Origin: Streptomyces sp.
GTDB lineage: Bacteria; Actinomycetota; Actinomycetes; Streptomycetales; Streptomycetaceae
Direction: 5' to 3'
DNA length: 64,000 nucleotides
NCBI RefSeq assembly: GCF_019510245.1
Contig: NZ_JAEKKT010000126.1
Coordinates: forward strand, 61,653 to 125,652
Positions within the stretch are counted from its first letter, which is position 1. Each line of letters opens with the position of its first letter. Under the pieces are notes generated by a model. The model had not been told where the DNA came from. It made no database searches and saw only the letters and a list, made by a program, of their open reading frames with translations. Shown here in pieces: positions 35,404-43,847 of this stretch. A program made the translations under genes and the position numbers.

Positions 35404-36908
35404 GACGTGCTCCCCCTCCAGATGTCCGTGAACCGGTCGAGCAGCCCGGCCGCCGCGGTGACGTCGTCCGTGAGCGGCCGGTCGGCCGGGTCCGCCTCCA
35501 GCGCCGCCTCGGCGAGCTCCAGCGCCCGCCCCGCCCCGAGTTCCGGGTCGGGACGCAGCTCGCGCTGGCGCAGCGCCCGTACGGCGGCGACGAGTTCGCA
35601 GCCGACCACCAGACGGTACGCACGGCAGGCGCGCAGCGTTTGACGGGCGGCGAGCGAGGCGAAACTGGCCTGCTCCTCGACGCCTCGGGAGAGTACAGCG
35701 TGCCCGAGGGAGGCGGGCGCGGAGAAGGCGCGCAGATCGCCGAGGGCGGCGCCGGCGGCGTACTCCAGGATCATCACGCCGGAGGAGGCGGGCTCGTGGT
35801 CGGCGAGGAAGGGGCGGAGCCGGGTGTAGGCGGGCTCGTTGAGGGTGGAGAGCCGGGACGTGGACAGCCGGGCCACCTGGGTGAGGGCGAGCCGGAAGTG
35901 GTCCAGGGCGAGGGCGAGCTGGGCCTGGTAGAAGCCGCCGTGGTGGTAGGCGGCCAGGTCCTCGGGGGAGATGAGGGGGTTCTCGGCGGCCGCGTTGATC
36001 TCGATGCCGAGGACCTGCTCCAGGGCGTCGGCGGCGTCGTGGGCGGGGCCGTGGATCTGCGGCAGGCAGCGGAAGCCGTAGGGGTCCTGGATCCGGCCGA
36101 GCGGCGGGGTCGGCCGGTCGGCGGCGCCGATCAGCTCCCGCATCCGGCGGGCGGCCTCGACGCTGCCCCGGTGCGGGCGGGCGGCGTGGACGGGCGCCGC
36201 GAACGCCTCGTGGGAGCCGTCGACGGCCAGCAGTGACAGGGCCGCCACCACCTGGGTGGCCTCGATCAGCCCGCGCAGCTCGTGCAGGGCGAGCGCCGAC
36301 TGGCCGAGGGTGAGGGCGTTGCTGCTGATCAGGGCGAGGGCGTCGTTGTTGTCCAGTGGCTGGGCCTCCGGCGCTCCGGCGCCCCGCCAGGGGTGCTCCC
36401 CCGCCAGCGCGAGGCCCATCTGGGCCAGCGCCGCGATGTCCCCGGTGCCGACCGAGCCGAACTCGTTGACGACCGGGTACGCGCCCGACTCCAGCGCCTC
36501 GCACAGGGCGGTGACCACGCTCGGGCGCAGCCCGGCGCCGCCGGCCAGCAGCTGGTTGGCGCGCACCGCGAGCATCGCGCGGACCTGCCGGGCGGGCAGC
36601 TCCTCGCCGATCGCCCCGGCGTGGCTGCGCAGCAGCCGCAGTCCGTGGCCGGCGGCAGCCTCGGTGGGGACGTCCTCGTTCCGGTTGGCGCCGACGCCGG
36701 TGGAACGGCCGTAGACGCGGCCGGTCGCGGCGATCTGCCGGGCGGCGTTCCAGGACTCCTCCGCGCGGCGCATCGCCTCGGTGCCCGGGACCGGGCGGGC
36801 GGCGCCGTCGGCGAGGCGTACGACGTCCTCGACGCCCATGCCGATGCCGTCGAGGACCACCAGGCCGGAATGCGCTGTTCCGGGAGCGTCCACAGTGTGA
36901 GACGACAT
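35400..36908 (-). CDS. Aromatic amino acid ammonia-lyase homologue with an atypical MIO motif
   Basis: The protein (502 residues from the ATG at 36908; a GTG at 36911 is equally placed after GAGGGGAG) belongs to the histidine/phenylalanine ammonia-lyase family. The catalytic tyrosine loop is VYGRSTGVGANR. MRRLAVRANQLL-type and QEHN-region motifs are partly preserved (RIQDPYGFRCLPQIHGPAHDA; EINAAAENPLI). The MIO-forming Ala-Ser-Gly is not there: where others read GSVGASGDLAPLA, this one reads GSVGTGDIAALA (residues 151-162), one residue shorter and without the serine. It may not make MIO and its activity is uncertain. It is coupled to an RpiR regulator. Confidence 0.85.
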   Translation of the reverse strand: MSSHTVDAPGTAHSGLVVLDGIGMGVEDVVRLADGAARPVPGTEAMRRAEESWNAARQIAATGRVYGRSTGVGANRNEDVPTEAAAGHGLRLLRSHAGAIGEELPARQVRAMLAVRANQLLAGGAGLRPSVVTALCEALESGAYPVVNEFGSVGTGDIAALAQMGLALAGEHPWRGAGAPEAQPLDNNDALALISSNALTLGQSALALHELRGLIEATQVVAALSLLAVDGSHEAFAAPVHAARPHRGSVEAARRMRELIGAADRPTPPLGRIQDPYGFRCLPQIHGPAHDAADALEQVLGIEINAAAENPLISPEDLAAYHHGGFYQAQLALALDHFRLALTQVARLSTSRLSTLNEPAYTRLRPFLADHEPASSGVMILEYAAGAALGDLRAFSAPASLGHAVLSRGVEEQASFASLAARQTLRACRAYRLVVGCELVAAVRALRQRELRPDPELGAGRALELAEAALEADPADRPLTDDVTAAAGLLDRFTDIWRGSTS

Positions 36909-37049
36909 CACGCCCAAACTCCCCTCAATCCGGACACTCGATCTTGCCTTCCGGTCATCCGTTACCTCGGATTAACGCCAGACCGTTGACAAGCTATTCA
37001 CGTACCGAGAACTCTGCATGACGTTATACAGCCGGGCAAGGGACATCTC

Positions 37050-38087
37050 ATGATCCAGTTCGACGCGGTCCACAAGCGCTTCCCCAACGGCACGACAGCA
37101 GTCCATGATCTCTCCCTGGAGATGCCGGCAGGCGGGGTCACCGTCCTGGTCGGCTCCTCCGGTTGCGGCAAGACCACCACCCTGCGGATGATCAACCGGA
37201 TGGTCGAGCCGACCTCCGGCACGATCAAGGTGAACGGCAAGGACGTCACCGAGCAGGACGCCGCCGAACTGCGCCGGTCCATCGGGTACGTCATCCAGCA
37301 GGCCGGGCTCTTCCCGCACCGCACGGTGCTCGACAACATCGCCACCGTCCCGCTGCTGCTCGGCTGGAACCGGAAGAAGGCCCGCGCCCGCGCGGCCGAA
37401 CTCCTGGAGACCGTCGGCCTCGCCGCCGACGCCGGCAAGCGCTACCCGCACCAGCTCTCCGGCGGCCAGCAGCAGCGCGTCGGCGTGGCCCGCGCCCTCG
37501 CCGCCGACCCGCCGGTGCTGCTGATGGACGAGCCGTTCGGCGCGGTCGACCCGGTGGTGCGCACCCAGCTCCAGGACGAACTGCTGCGGCTCCAGAAGGA
37601 GTTGAACAAGACCATCGTCTTCGTCACCCACGACGTCGACGAGGCCGTCCGGCTCGGCGACCGGATCGCGATCTTCCGTACCGGCGGCCACCTCGTCCAG
37701 TGCGCCCCGCCCGCCGAGCTGCTGGCCCGGCCCGCGGACGACTTCGTGGCCGACTTCCTCGGCGCGGAACGGGGCCTGAAGCTGCTCTCCCTGCAGACCC
37801 TCGCCGACGTCCCCCAGGGCCCGGCGCCCCAGGGCGGCACCTGGACCCTCACCCTGGACCCGGCGGGCAAGCCCCTGCACTGGGCCTCGAAGGACGCCGA
37901 ACTCCCCGTACGCCCGCTGACGGACGACGACTCACTGCTCGCCGCACTCGACGAGTCGATCGCCTCCCCGACCGGACTCGTCGCCCGGGTGGACGCCCAG
38001 GGGGTCCTCACCGGCGTCTCATCCCGCGACGACATCCACGTGCACGCCGGCCAGGCGCACAGCGCGGCCCGGGTGGTGGCGGCATGA
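37050..38087 (+). CDS. ABC transporter ATP-binding protein, OpuCA/ProV type with CBS-like tail
   Basis: This 345-residue ATPase of the quaternary-amine (glycine betaine/carnitine/choline) uptake family has Walker A GSSGCGKTT, Q-loop YVIQQAGLFPH, signature LSGGQQQRVGVARAL, Walker B VLLMDEPFGAVDP and H-loop VTHDVDEA. The C-terminal 90 residues replace the usual paired CBS domains with a shorter segment (LPVRPLTDDDSLLAALDESIASPTGLVARVDAQGVLTGVSSRDDI), consistent with one CBS-type module. It starts at 37050 after AAGGGA. It is the first gene of a four-gene operon, divergent from the ammonia-lyase homologue. Confidence 0.92.
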   Translation: MIQFDAVHKRFPNGTTAVHDLSLEMPAGGVTVLVGSSGCGKTTTLRMINRMVEPTSGTIKVNGKDVTEQDAAELRRSIGYVIQQAGLFPHRTVLDNIATVPLLLGWNRKKARARAAELLETVGLAADAGKRYPHQLSGGQQQRVGVARALAADPPVLLMDEPFGAVDPVVRTQLQDELLRLQKELNKTIVFVTHDVDEAVRLGDRIAIFRTGGHLVQCAPPAELLARPADDFVADFLGAERGLKLLSLQTLADVPQGPAPQGGTWTLTLDPAGKPLHWASKDAELPVRPLTDDDSLLAALDESIASPTGLVARVDAQGVLTGVSSRDDIHVHAGQAHSAARVVAA

Positions 38088-38725
38088 GCGTCGACTGGTC
38101 GTGGATCGGCGACCACACCGACGACCTCACCAGCCTCACCCTCTCCCACCTCCAGGCCGCGATGACCGCCGTCTTCTTCGGTCTGCTGATCTCGCTGCCG
38201 CTCGCGGTGGTCGCCCACCGGGTCCGTCCGCTGCGCGGCTTCCTGCTCGGCCTGTCCAACGTGCTCTTCACGATCCCCTCGATCGCGATCTTCGTGCTGC
38301 TGCTCCCCATCAGCGGCCTGACCCGGACCACGACCGTCATCGGCCTGACCGTCTACACGCTGGTCGTGCTGCTGCGGAACACGGTCGAGGGCCTGGACTC
38401 GGTCCCCGCGAAGACCAAGGAGGCGGCGAAGGCGATGGGCACCCGCCCGCTGCGCACCCTCCTCACCGTCGAACTCCCGCTCGCCCTCCCCGTGATCATG
38501 GCGGGCGTCCGGATCGCCACGGTCATGTCCATCTCGCTGGTGAGCGTCGCCACCTACATCGGCGACGGCGGCCTCGGCCAGCTCTTCACCGACGGCTTCC
38601 AGCGTGACTTCCCGACCCCGGTGATCGTGGGCGTGGTCCTCACGATCCTGCTCGCGGTGGTCGCGGACGCCCTGCTGGTGGCGCTCCAGTACGTACTGAC
38701 CCCGTGGCGGCGGAGGCGAGCCTGA
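38084..38725 (+). CDS. ABC transporter permease, OpuCB type
   Basis: This 213-residue integral membrane protein of the ProW/OpuCB permease family overlaps the ATPase stop by four bases (ATGA). About six helices are visible, with the EAA loop KEAAKAMGTRPLRTLLTVELPLALPVIMAG, which docks on the ATPase. The ending VSVATYIGDGGLGQLFTDGF is typical. It forms a heterodimeric pore with the next gene. Confidence 0.92.
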   Translation: MSVDWSWIGDHTDDLTSLTLSHLQAAMTAVFFGLLISLPLAVVAHRVRPLRGFLLGLSNVLFTIPSIAIFVLLLPISGLTRTTTVIGLTVYTLVVLLRNTVEGLDSVPAKTKEAAKAMGTRPLRTLLTVELPLALPVIMAGVRIATVMSISLVSVATYIGDGGLGQLFTDGFQRDFPTPVIVGVVLTILLAVVADALLVALQYVLTPWRRRRA

Positions 38726-38726
38726 C

Positions 38727-39389
38727 ATGTTCGAACTCTTCAAGAACCTCGGAACCTGGCTGACCAGCGGCTCCCAGTGGGCCGGGCAGGACGGCATCGC
38801 CCACCGCCTCGCCGAGCACCTCCAGTACTCGCTGCTCGCGACCCTCATCGCGGCCGCGATCGGCCTTCCCCTCGGCCTGCTGATCGGCCACACCGGCAAG
38901 GGCGCGTTCCTCGCGATCAACCTGGCGTCCTTCGGCCGCGCCCTGCCGACCGTCGGCCTGGTGGTCCTGGTCTTCCTCGCGGGCGGCCTGTCGATGCTGC
39001 CGGTGTACGTCGCGCTGGTCGCCCTCGCGGTCCCGGCGATCGTCACCAACACCTACGCCGGCATGACCGCCGTCGACCCGGACGTCCGCGACGCGGCCCG
39101 CGGCCAGGGCATGCGCGGCCACCAGGTCCTCCTCCAGGTCGAACTGCCGCTGGCCCTCCCGCTGATCATGACGGGCCTGCGCCTCGCGCTCATCCAGGTC
39201 GTGGCCACCGCCACCATCGCCGCGTACGTCTCCTTCGGCGGCCTCGGCCGCTACGTCTTCGACGGACTCGCCCAGCGCGACCTCGTCCAGGTGCTCGGCG
39301 GCGCGGTGCTGGTCGCGCTCGTCGCCGTCGTCCTCGACCTGCTCCTGAGCACTCTCCAGCGCTTCCTCTTCCGCCACCGCACCGCCTAG
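38727..39389 (+). CDS. ABC transporter permease, OpuCD type
   Basis: This 220-residue permease has the EAA loop VRDAARGQGMRGHQVLLQVELPLALPLIMTGLRLA and the family ending TATIAAYVSFGGLGRYVFDGLAQRD. The ATG at 38727 follows the OpuCB-type stop by one base, so translation is coupled. Two different permeases plus one ATPase and one lipoprotein is the standard OpuC composition. Confidence 0.92.
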   Translation: MFELFKNLGTWLTSGSQWAGQDGIAHRLAEHLQYSLLATLIAAAIGLPLGLLIGHTGKGAFLAINLASFGRALPTVGLVVLVFLAGGLSMLPVYVALVALAVPAIVTNTYAGMTAVDPDVRDAARGQGMRGHQVLLQVELPLALPLIMTGLRLALIQVVATATIAAYVSFGGLGRYVFDGLAQRDLVQVLGGAVLVALVAVVLDLLLSTLQRFLFRHRTA

Positions 39390-39400
39390 GGAACCCGAAG

Positions 39401-40330
39401 ATGAACCGTCGCACCCTCCTCGGTGGCCTGCTCGCCGCCGGCTCCGTCACCACCCTCTCCGCCTGCTCCAGCGGCATCACCTCGCTGAACGAGAGCAGCG
39501 GCTCGACCGCCGGCGGCGGCTCCAGCAAGGGCGGCATCACCATCGGCACCGCCAACTTCACCGAGAACCAGGTGCTCGGCTACCTCTACGCGGCCGTGCT
39601 CCAGAAGGCCGGCGTGAAGGTGAAGGTCCGCCCCAACCTCGGCACCCGGGAGATCGTGATCCCCGCGCTCAAGGCGGGCGACATCGACCTGCTGCCCGAG
39701 TACCAGGGCGCCCTCCTCAACTACCTGGCCCCGAAGGACGCCTCCGCCGAGCCGGGCACCATGCAGAACGCCCTCACCCTGGCACTGCCCGCCGGCCTCC
39801 AGGTGCTGCCGTACGGGCAGGCGGCCGACTCCGACTGCTTCGTCGTCACCCGGGCGACCGCCCAGAAGTACGGCCTGACCTCCCTCGCCGACCTCGCCAA
39901 GCAGAACGGCAAGCTGGTCATCGGCGCCGCACCCGAGGTGAAGAAGCGCCGGGTGGGCGCGGTCGGGCTGCAGGAGGTGTACGGCGTCCAGTTCAAGGAG
40001 TTCAAGTCGCTGGACTCGGACGGTCCGCTGGTCAAGGGAGCGTTGAAGAAGGGCGACGTGGACGTGGCGAACCTGTTCACCACCGACACCGACATCGCCG
40101 CCAACGGCTGGGTGGTGCTGGCCGACCCGAAGAACCTGATCCCCAGCCAGCACATCGTCCCGCTGATCGCCGACCGCAAGGCCGACGACACCGTCCGCAA
40201 GGCCCTCGCCCGGCTCGGCAACGTCCTCACCACCGAGCAGCTCACCCAGCTCAACAGCCAGGTGGACAACGACAAGAAGGACCCGGAGGACGTGGCGGCC
40301 GCCTACGCGAAGCAGCACGGGCTGGCCTGA
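39401..40330 (+). CDS. Quaternary-amine-type substrate-binding lipoprotein, OpuCC type
   Basis: This 309-residue lipoprotein has a Tat-like/Sec N-terminus (MNRRTLLGGLLAAGSVTTLSAC) with the lipobox LSAC, then a Ser/Gly linker and an OpuAC-type binding domain (ITIGTANFTENQVLGYLYAAVLQKAG; NLGTREIVIPALKAGDIDLLPEYQG). The aromatic cage cannot be verified by eye. The pairing with an amino-acid-lyase-like gene and an RpiR regulator leaves open that the ligand is not a compatible solute. It ends the operon. Confidence 0.9.
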   Translation: MNRRTLLGGLLAAGSVTTLSACSSGITSLNESSGSTAGGGSSKGGITIGTANFTENQVLGYLYAAVLQKAGVKVKVRPNLGTREIVIPALKAGDIDLLPEYQGALLNYLAPKDASAEPGTMQNALTLALPAGLQVLPYGQAADSDCFVVTRATAQKYGLTSLADLAKQNGKLVIGAAPEVKKRRVGAVGLQEVYGVQFKEFKSLDSDGPLVKGALKKGDVDVANLFTTDTDIAANGWVVLADPKNLIPSQHIVPLIADRKADDTVRKALARLGNVLTTEQLTQLNSQVDNDKKDPEDVAAAYAKQHGLA

Positions 40331-40468
40331 GCACCGGCCGGACACGTCGGCCGTATCGGTATCGCGCGGGCGATGATCCGGCCAAGAGCCGTTAAACCAA
40401 TACCGACAGTAACGTTTCCGCCGCGTACAGTGATGAGAACCATCAGCGCCAGCACCTGAGGAAGCGTC

Positions 40469-41092
40469 ATGGCCTCCACCCCCAGGGCCCTTCCGACGGC
40501 CACCGCCGTCGGCGCGCCGGCCGTCGCCCTCTCGCCGGCGGCCGTCGTCCCCGACTCGGCGAGTGCCGCACTCGACGAACTGCTCCAGGGCAACCGGCGG
40601 TACGCCACCGGCCGCGCCCGCCGGAGCCGGGCCGCCGCACCGCGCCCGTTCGCCGTGGTGCTCGGCTGCGTGGACGCCGCGGCCGCCCCGGAACTGGTCT
40701 TCGACCAGGGTCTCGGCGACCTGCTGAGCATAAGGACGGCCGGGCAGGTGCTGGACGAGGCGGTCCTCGCCTCCCTCCAGTACGGCGTGCAGGAACTGCG
40801 CGTCCCGCTGGTCGTGGTCCTCGGTCACGAGGGCTGCGGGGCCGTCGCAGCCACCCTCGGCCGGCTGCGCACCGGCGCCGCCGTCCCCGGCCATCTGGAG
40901 CTCCTGGCCGAACAGATCACGCCGGCCGCCCTGCGCACCAGGGCGCTGCCCGGCGACTGGGCCGAACACACCATGCGGGCCCAGACGGTGTGGGCACGGG
41001 ACGCGATCCGCGCGGACTGCGCGTTCGCTGGGGCGTCGGTGGTGGCGGCCCGGTTCGACGCCGGCAGCGGGCTGGTGTCGCTGCTGCCCTGA
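40469..41092 (+). CDS. Beta-carbonic-anhydrase homologue with altered Asp-Arg dyad
   Basis: This 207-residue protein is of beta-carbonic anhydrase fold. The zinc ligands appear in GCVDAAAAPELVFDQ (Cys) and LGHEGCGAVAAT (His, Cys). In active enzymes the first motif is CxDSR, and the Asp-Arg pair gates the zinc; here the Asp is kept, but Arg is replaced by Ala. RTAGQVLDEAVLASLQYGVQELRVPLVVVLGH is otherwise normal. It may be inactive or have another role. The ATG at 40469 follows GAGGAAGCGTC. Confidence 0.82.
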   Translation: MASTPRALPTATAVGAPAVALSPAAVVPDSASAALDELLQGNRRYATGRARRSRAAAPRPFAVVLGCVDAAAAPELVFDQGLGDLLSIRTAGQVLDEAVLASLQYGVQELRVPLVVVLGHEGCGAVAATLGRLRTGAAVPGHLELLAEQITPAALRTRALPGDWAEHTMRAQTVWARDAIRADCAFAGASVVAARFDAGSGLVSLLP

Positions 41093-41163
41093 GGGCGATC
41101 CCCCGCCGGATGCGGGGGATTTCCCCAGTGCGCCAAGGGCCCCGGATCCCTACCGTGGGCCCC

Positions 41164-41580
41164 ATGACGGACGCGCGTGACACCGACCTGAAGAAGGAAC
41201 TCGCCGCGACCCTGCACGCCCGCAGGGAGCTGGGGCCAGAGTACGAGTCGGAACTGGCCGACTCCTTCGTGGAGAAGATCGACCAGCGCATCGACGGCGC
41301 GGTCGAGCGCCGGCTGCGCAGGGGCCTGGCCGAGCAGCAGATGCAGGTGGCCCGGGGGGCGCGCGGCGCCAGGAGCGGCACCGACTCGTGGGGCGAGCGC
41401 TTCGGCTTCGGGATCGTGTCGCTGGTGGTGGCGATCCCGCTGTCCGCGATCGGCGGCGCGTTCGCGGGCATGACCGGCCTGATCACGACCTGGATCGGCA
41501 TCGTCGGTGTCAACGTGGCCCAGGCGATCCGCCTCAACCCCGACCTGTTCCACCGGAGCGACCGCGCCCACGAGGACTGA
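41164..41580 (+). CDS. Small conserved hypothetical membrane protein (138 aa)
   Basis: The first 70 residues are charged and helical (LKKELAATLHARRELGPEYESELADSFVEKIDQRIDGAVERRL). A hydrophobic pair follows (FGFGIVSLVVAIPLSAIGGAFAG; LITTWIGIVGVNVAQAI), giving two membrane helices. This arrangement is widespread in Streptomyces and has no assigned function that I know. It lies 71 bp after the carbonic anhydrase homologue. Confidence 0.8.
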   Translation: MTDARDTDLKKELAATLHARRELGPEYESELADSFVEKIDQRIDGAVERRLRRGLAEQQMQVARGARGARSGTDSWGERFGFGIVSLVVAIPLSAIGGAFAGMTGLITTWIGIVGVNVAQAIRLNPDLFHRSDRAHED

Positions 41581-41602
41581 CCCGGGCCGGACCCGGCCCC
41601 GG

Positions 41603-42364
41603 TCACACCTGGCGGGTCGGCTGGACCACGACCTGCCGCAGGTTGACGTTCCGCGGACGGCTCACCACATAGCCGACCAGGTCGGCGAGGTCCTCGGCGG
41701 CCAGTGCGCCCATCCCGTCGAACATCCCCGCCACCTGCTCGCGCAGCTCCTCGCCGTCGATGTGCGTGCCGAGTTCGGTGTCCGTCAACCCCGGCTCGAC
41801 GTTGGTGACCCGCACGTCACGCGGCCCGAACTCGGCGCGCAGGGCCTGCGAGAGGAAGGTGACGGCGGCCTTGGTGGCGCCGTACACCGCGAAGGTGGGG
41901 AAGACGACGTGCGCGCCGATGGACGACACGTTGACGAGATCGGCGGTACGGCCCTCGGCCGCCGCCTCCACCAGGTCCCCGGTGAAGGCCCGCAGCACCC
42001 TCAGCACCCCGGTGACGTTGGTGTCGAGCATGCGCTGCCACTCGTCGATTCGGCCGTCGTCGACGGGGTTGGGCAGCATGACGCCGGCGTTGTTGACGAC
42101 GAGGTCGACCCTCCCGTAGGCCGCGTGCACGGCGTCGGCCGCCGCCTGCACGGAGGCGTCGTCGGTGACGTCGGCGACGACGGCGAGGGCCTCCCCGCCG
42201 TTCGCCCGGATCTTCGCCACGACCGTCTCCAGCCGCTCCGCGCGCCGGGCGAGCAGCGCCACCCGGGCTCCCGACCCGGCGAGCCGCAGGGCCACCGCCG
42301 CCCCGATCCCGCTGGCGGCGCCGGTGACGACGGCGGTACGGCCGGACAGGTTGTCGTACGACAT
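41603..42364 (-). CDS. Short-chain dehydrogenase/reductase
   Basis: This 253-residue NAD(P)-dependent oxidoreductase of the classical SDR family has the cofactor loop TGAASGIGAAVA, NNAG (VVNNAGVM), the catalytic serine in NVSSIGA, and the YxxxK motif YGATKAAV. An arginine patch after the glycine loop (LLARRAERL) suggests NADP(H) preference. The ATG at 42364 has AGGGAG seven bases upstream. It is divergent from an XRE regulator, which may control it. The substrate is unknown. Confidence 0.92.
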   Translation of the reverse strand: MSYDNLSGRTAVVTGAASGIGAAVALRLAGSGARVALLARRAERLETVVAKIRANGGEALAVVADVTDDASVQAAADAVHAAYGRVDLVVNNAGVMLPNPVDDGRIDEWQRMLDTNVTGVLRVLRAFTGDLVEAAAEGRTADLVNVSSIGAHVVFPTFAVYGATKAAVTFLSQALRAEFGPRDVRVTNVEPGLTDTELGTHIDGEELREQVAGMFDGMGALAAEDLADLVGYVVSRPRNVNLRQVVVQPTRQV

Positions 42365-42510
42365 GAGGTACTCCCTGGTCAGTGCCGCCGGGACCGCCCC
42401 GGTGGCGTGTCTCCACACTCGCCGGGTCCGGGCGGGCTACCCAGGGCTGAGCTTTTCCTGGGTCTGGCAGAACCAGGTTGGCGGGGCGCCGCTCCTCTAC
42501 GATCGAACCC

Positions 42511-43341
42511 ATGGACGGGGAACTCGGAGACTTCCTGCGCTCGCGCCGTGCCCGCATCCAGCCCGAGGAGGTGGGGCTGCCCTCGCACGGGCGGCGCCGC
42601 GTACCGGGCCTGCGCCGCGAGGAGGTGGCGCAGCTGGCGGGGGTCAGCGTCGACTACTACATCCGGCTGGAGCAGGGCAGAGGTCCCGGGGGAGTTTCGG
42701 ACGCGGTGCTCGACGCCGTCGCCCGCGTCCTGCGCCTGGACGAGACCGAGCACGCCTACCTGCTGACGGTGGCCCGCCCGCACCGGAAGAGCACCGCGCG
42801 CCCGGCCGGCCCCCGGGTCCGTCCCGGCGTACAGCTGCTGCTGGACGGCATGGAACGGACGCCCGCGTTCGTGCTGGGCCGCCGGATGGACGTGCTGGCC
42901 TGGAACGCGCTCGGCGACGCGGTGAACGGGTTCAGCGCCCTGGCCCCGGCCGAACGGAACATCCCGCGCCAGGTCTTCCTCGACCCGGCAGCAGCGGACT
43001 TCTACCCGGACTGGGCCGCCGTCGCCGCCCAGACCGTCGCCAACCTGCGCATCGACGCGGGCCGCCACCCCGACGACCCCCGTATGGCCGCGTTGGTGGG
43101 CGAACTCTCCCTGAAGAGCGCGGACTTCCGGCGACTGTGGGCGGACCACGAGGTCAAGGAGTGCGCGTACGGGACGAAACGCATCCAGCACCCGGTGGCG
43201 GGCCTGCTGACCCTGCCCTACGAGACCCTCACGGTCCCGACCGACCCGGACCAGACGATCGTGGCGTACACCCCGGAGCCGGGCTCGGAGACGGCGGAGC
43301 GGCTTGCCCTGCTGGGTAGCTGGAAAGCGACGGCGGTGTGA
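42511..43341 (+). CDS. XRE-family regulator with MmyB-like ligand-binding domain
   Basis: This 276-residue regulator has an N-terminal helix-turn-helix (FLRSRRARIQPEEVGLPSHGRRRVPGLRREEVAQLAGVSVDYYIRLEQGRGPGGVSDAVLDAVARVLRL) and the MmyB/PAS-like domain (RMDVLAWNALGDAVNGF; ... FLDPAAADFYPDWAAVAAQTVANLRIDAGRHPDDPRMAALVGELSLKSADFRRLWADHEV) common in Streptomyces. These often regulate a neighbouring SDR gene, and the divergent SDR fits. No clear ribosome site precedes the ATG at 42511. Confidence 0.92.
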   Translation: MDGELGDFLRSRRARIQPEEVGLPSHGRRRVPGLRREEVAQLAGVSVDYYIRLEQGRGPGGVSDAVLDAVARVLRLDETEHAYLLTVARPHRKSTARPAGPRVRPGVQLLLDGMERTPAFVLGRRMDVLAWNALGDAVNGFSALAPAERNIPRQVFLDPAAADFYPDWAAVAAQTVANLRIDAGRHPDDPRMAALVGELSLKSADFRRLWADHEVKECAYGTKRIQHPVAGLLTLPYETLTVPTDPDQTIVAYTPEPGSETAERLALLGSWKATAV

Positions 43342-43847
43342 GCCGGGAGAAGTAATGCGCGGGGACCGCCGCACCCCCTTGAAAGGGGGGCGGGACGACG
43401 GCGGTCCCCGCGAGGGACGTGGACCGGGTCAGGGCCGGGTCTCACGTCCGGGCGTCCATGGAGGTCCGGGAGCCGCTCCGGAGGTCCTTGGACGTTCAGT
43501 GCCGGCCGAGGCGGGGAGCCGCTCCCGCCCTGCCGACGCCCACTAATGTGCCGGACCCGTGTTAAGCGTGTGCTGCGCGCACGTGACACGCTCGTACCAC
43601 TTCCGCTAAGTCCACCACTTGGACAGGAAACAGCAAGTTCCGCGGGGTCACGGGCCGTTCACCTTCAAGGCACAGAGCGCCTCGACGGCTGTCAGACGTG
43701 TGGTGACATGCGAACGCGCGTACGTATGGTCGCCGACCAGGGTGGTGGGGGTGAGATCTGAGTACGCGTGTGCGGCGGTCGTTCGTATGGTCCTTTTGCA
43801 GGGTTCGTGATGCCACGGCGTTACTACCGGAGACGTGAGGGGACGGG
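43342..43847. other. 506-bp intergenic region including the left flank of the TnpB element
   Basis: The first 70 bp hold the terminator at 43358-43412. After that no gene is supported. An inverted repeat AGCGTGT-N14-ACACGCT lies near 43566-43593. CGTATGGTC occurs at about 43724 and 43785. The left end of the TnpB element must be in this region, but I cannot place it by sequence alone. Confidence 0.5.
43358..43412 (+). terminator. Long two-stage hairpin after the XRE regulator
   Basis: An outer 14-bp stem CGCGGGGACCGCCG / CGGCGGTCCCCGCG (43358-43371 with 43399-43412) encloses a second hairpin (CCCCCTT-GA-AAGGGGGG). It acts as a transcription terminator or cruciform. Confidence 0.75.

Noticed and set aside
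35400..36908. Plain hutH assignment
   Set aside because: The MIO triad is missing and the gene is not in the hut operon; calling it histidine ammonia-lyase would overstate the evidence.
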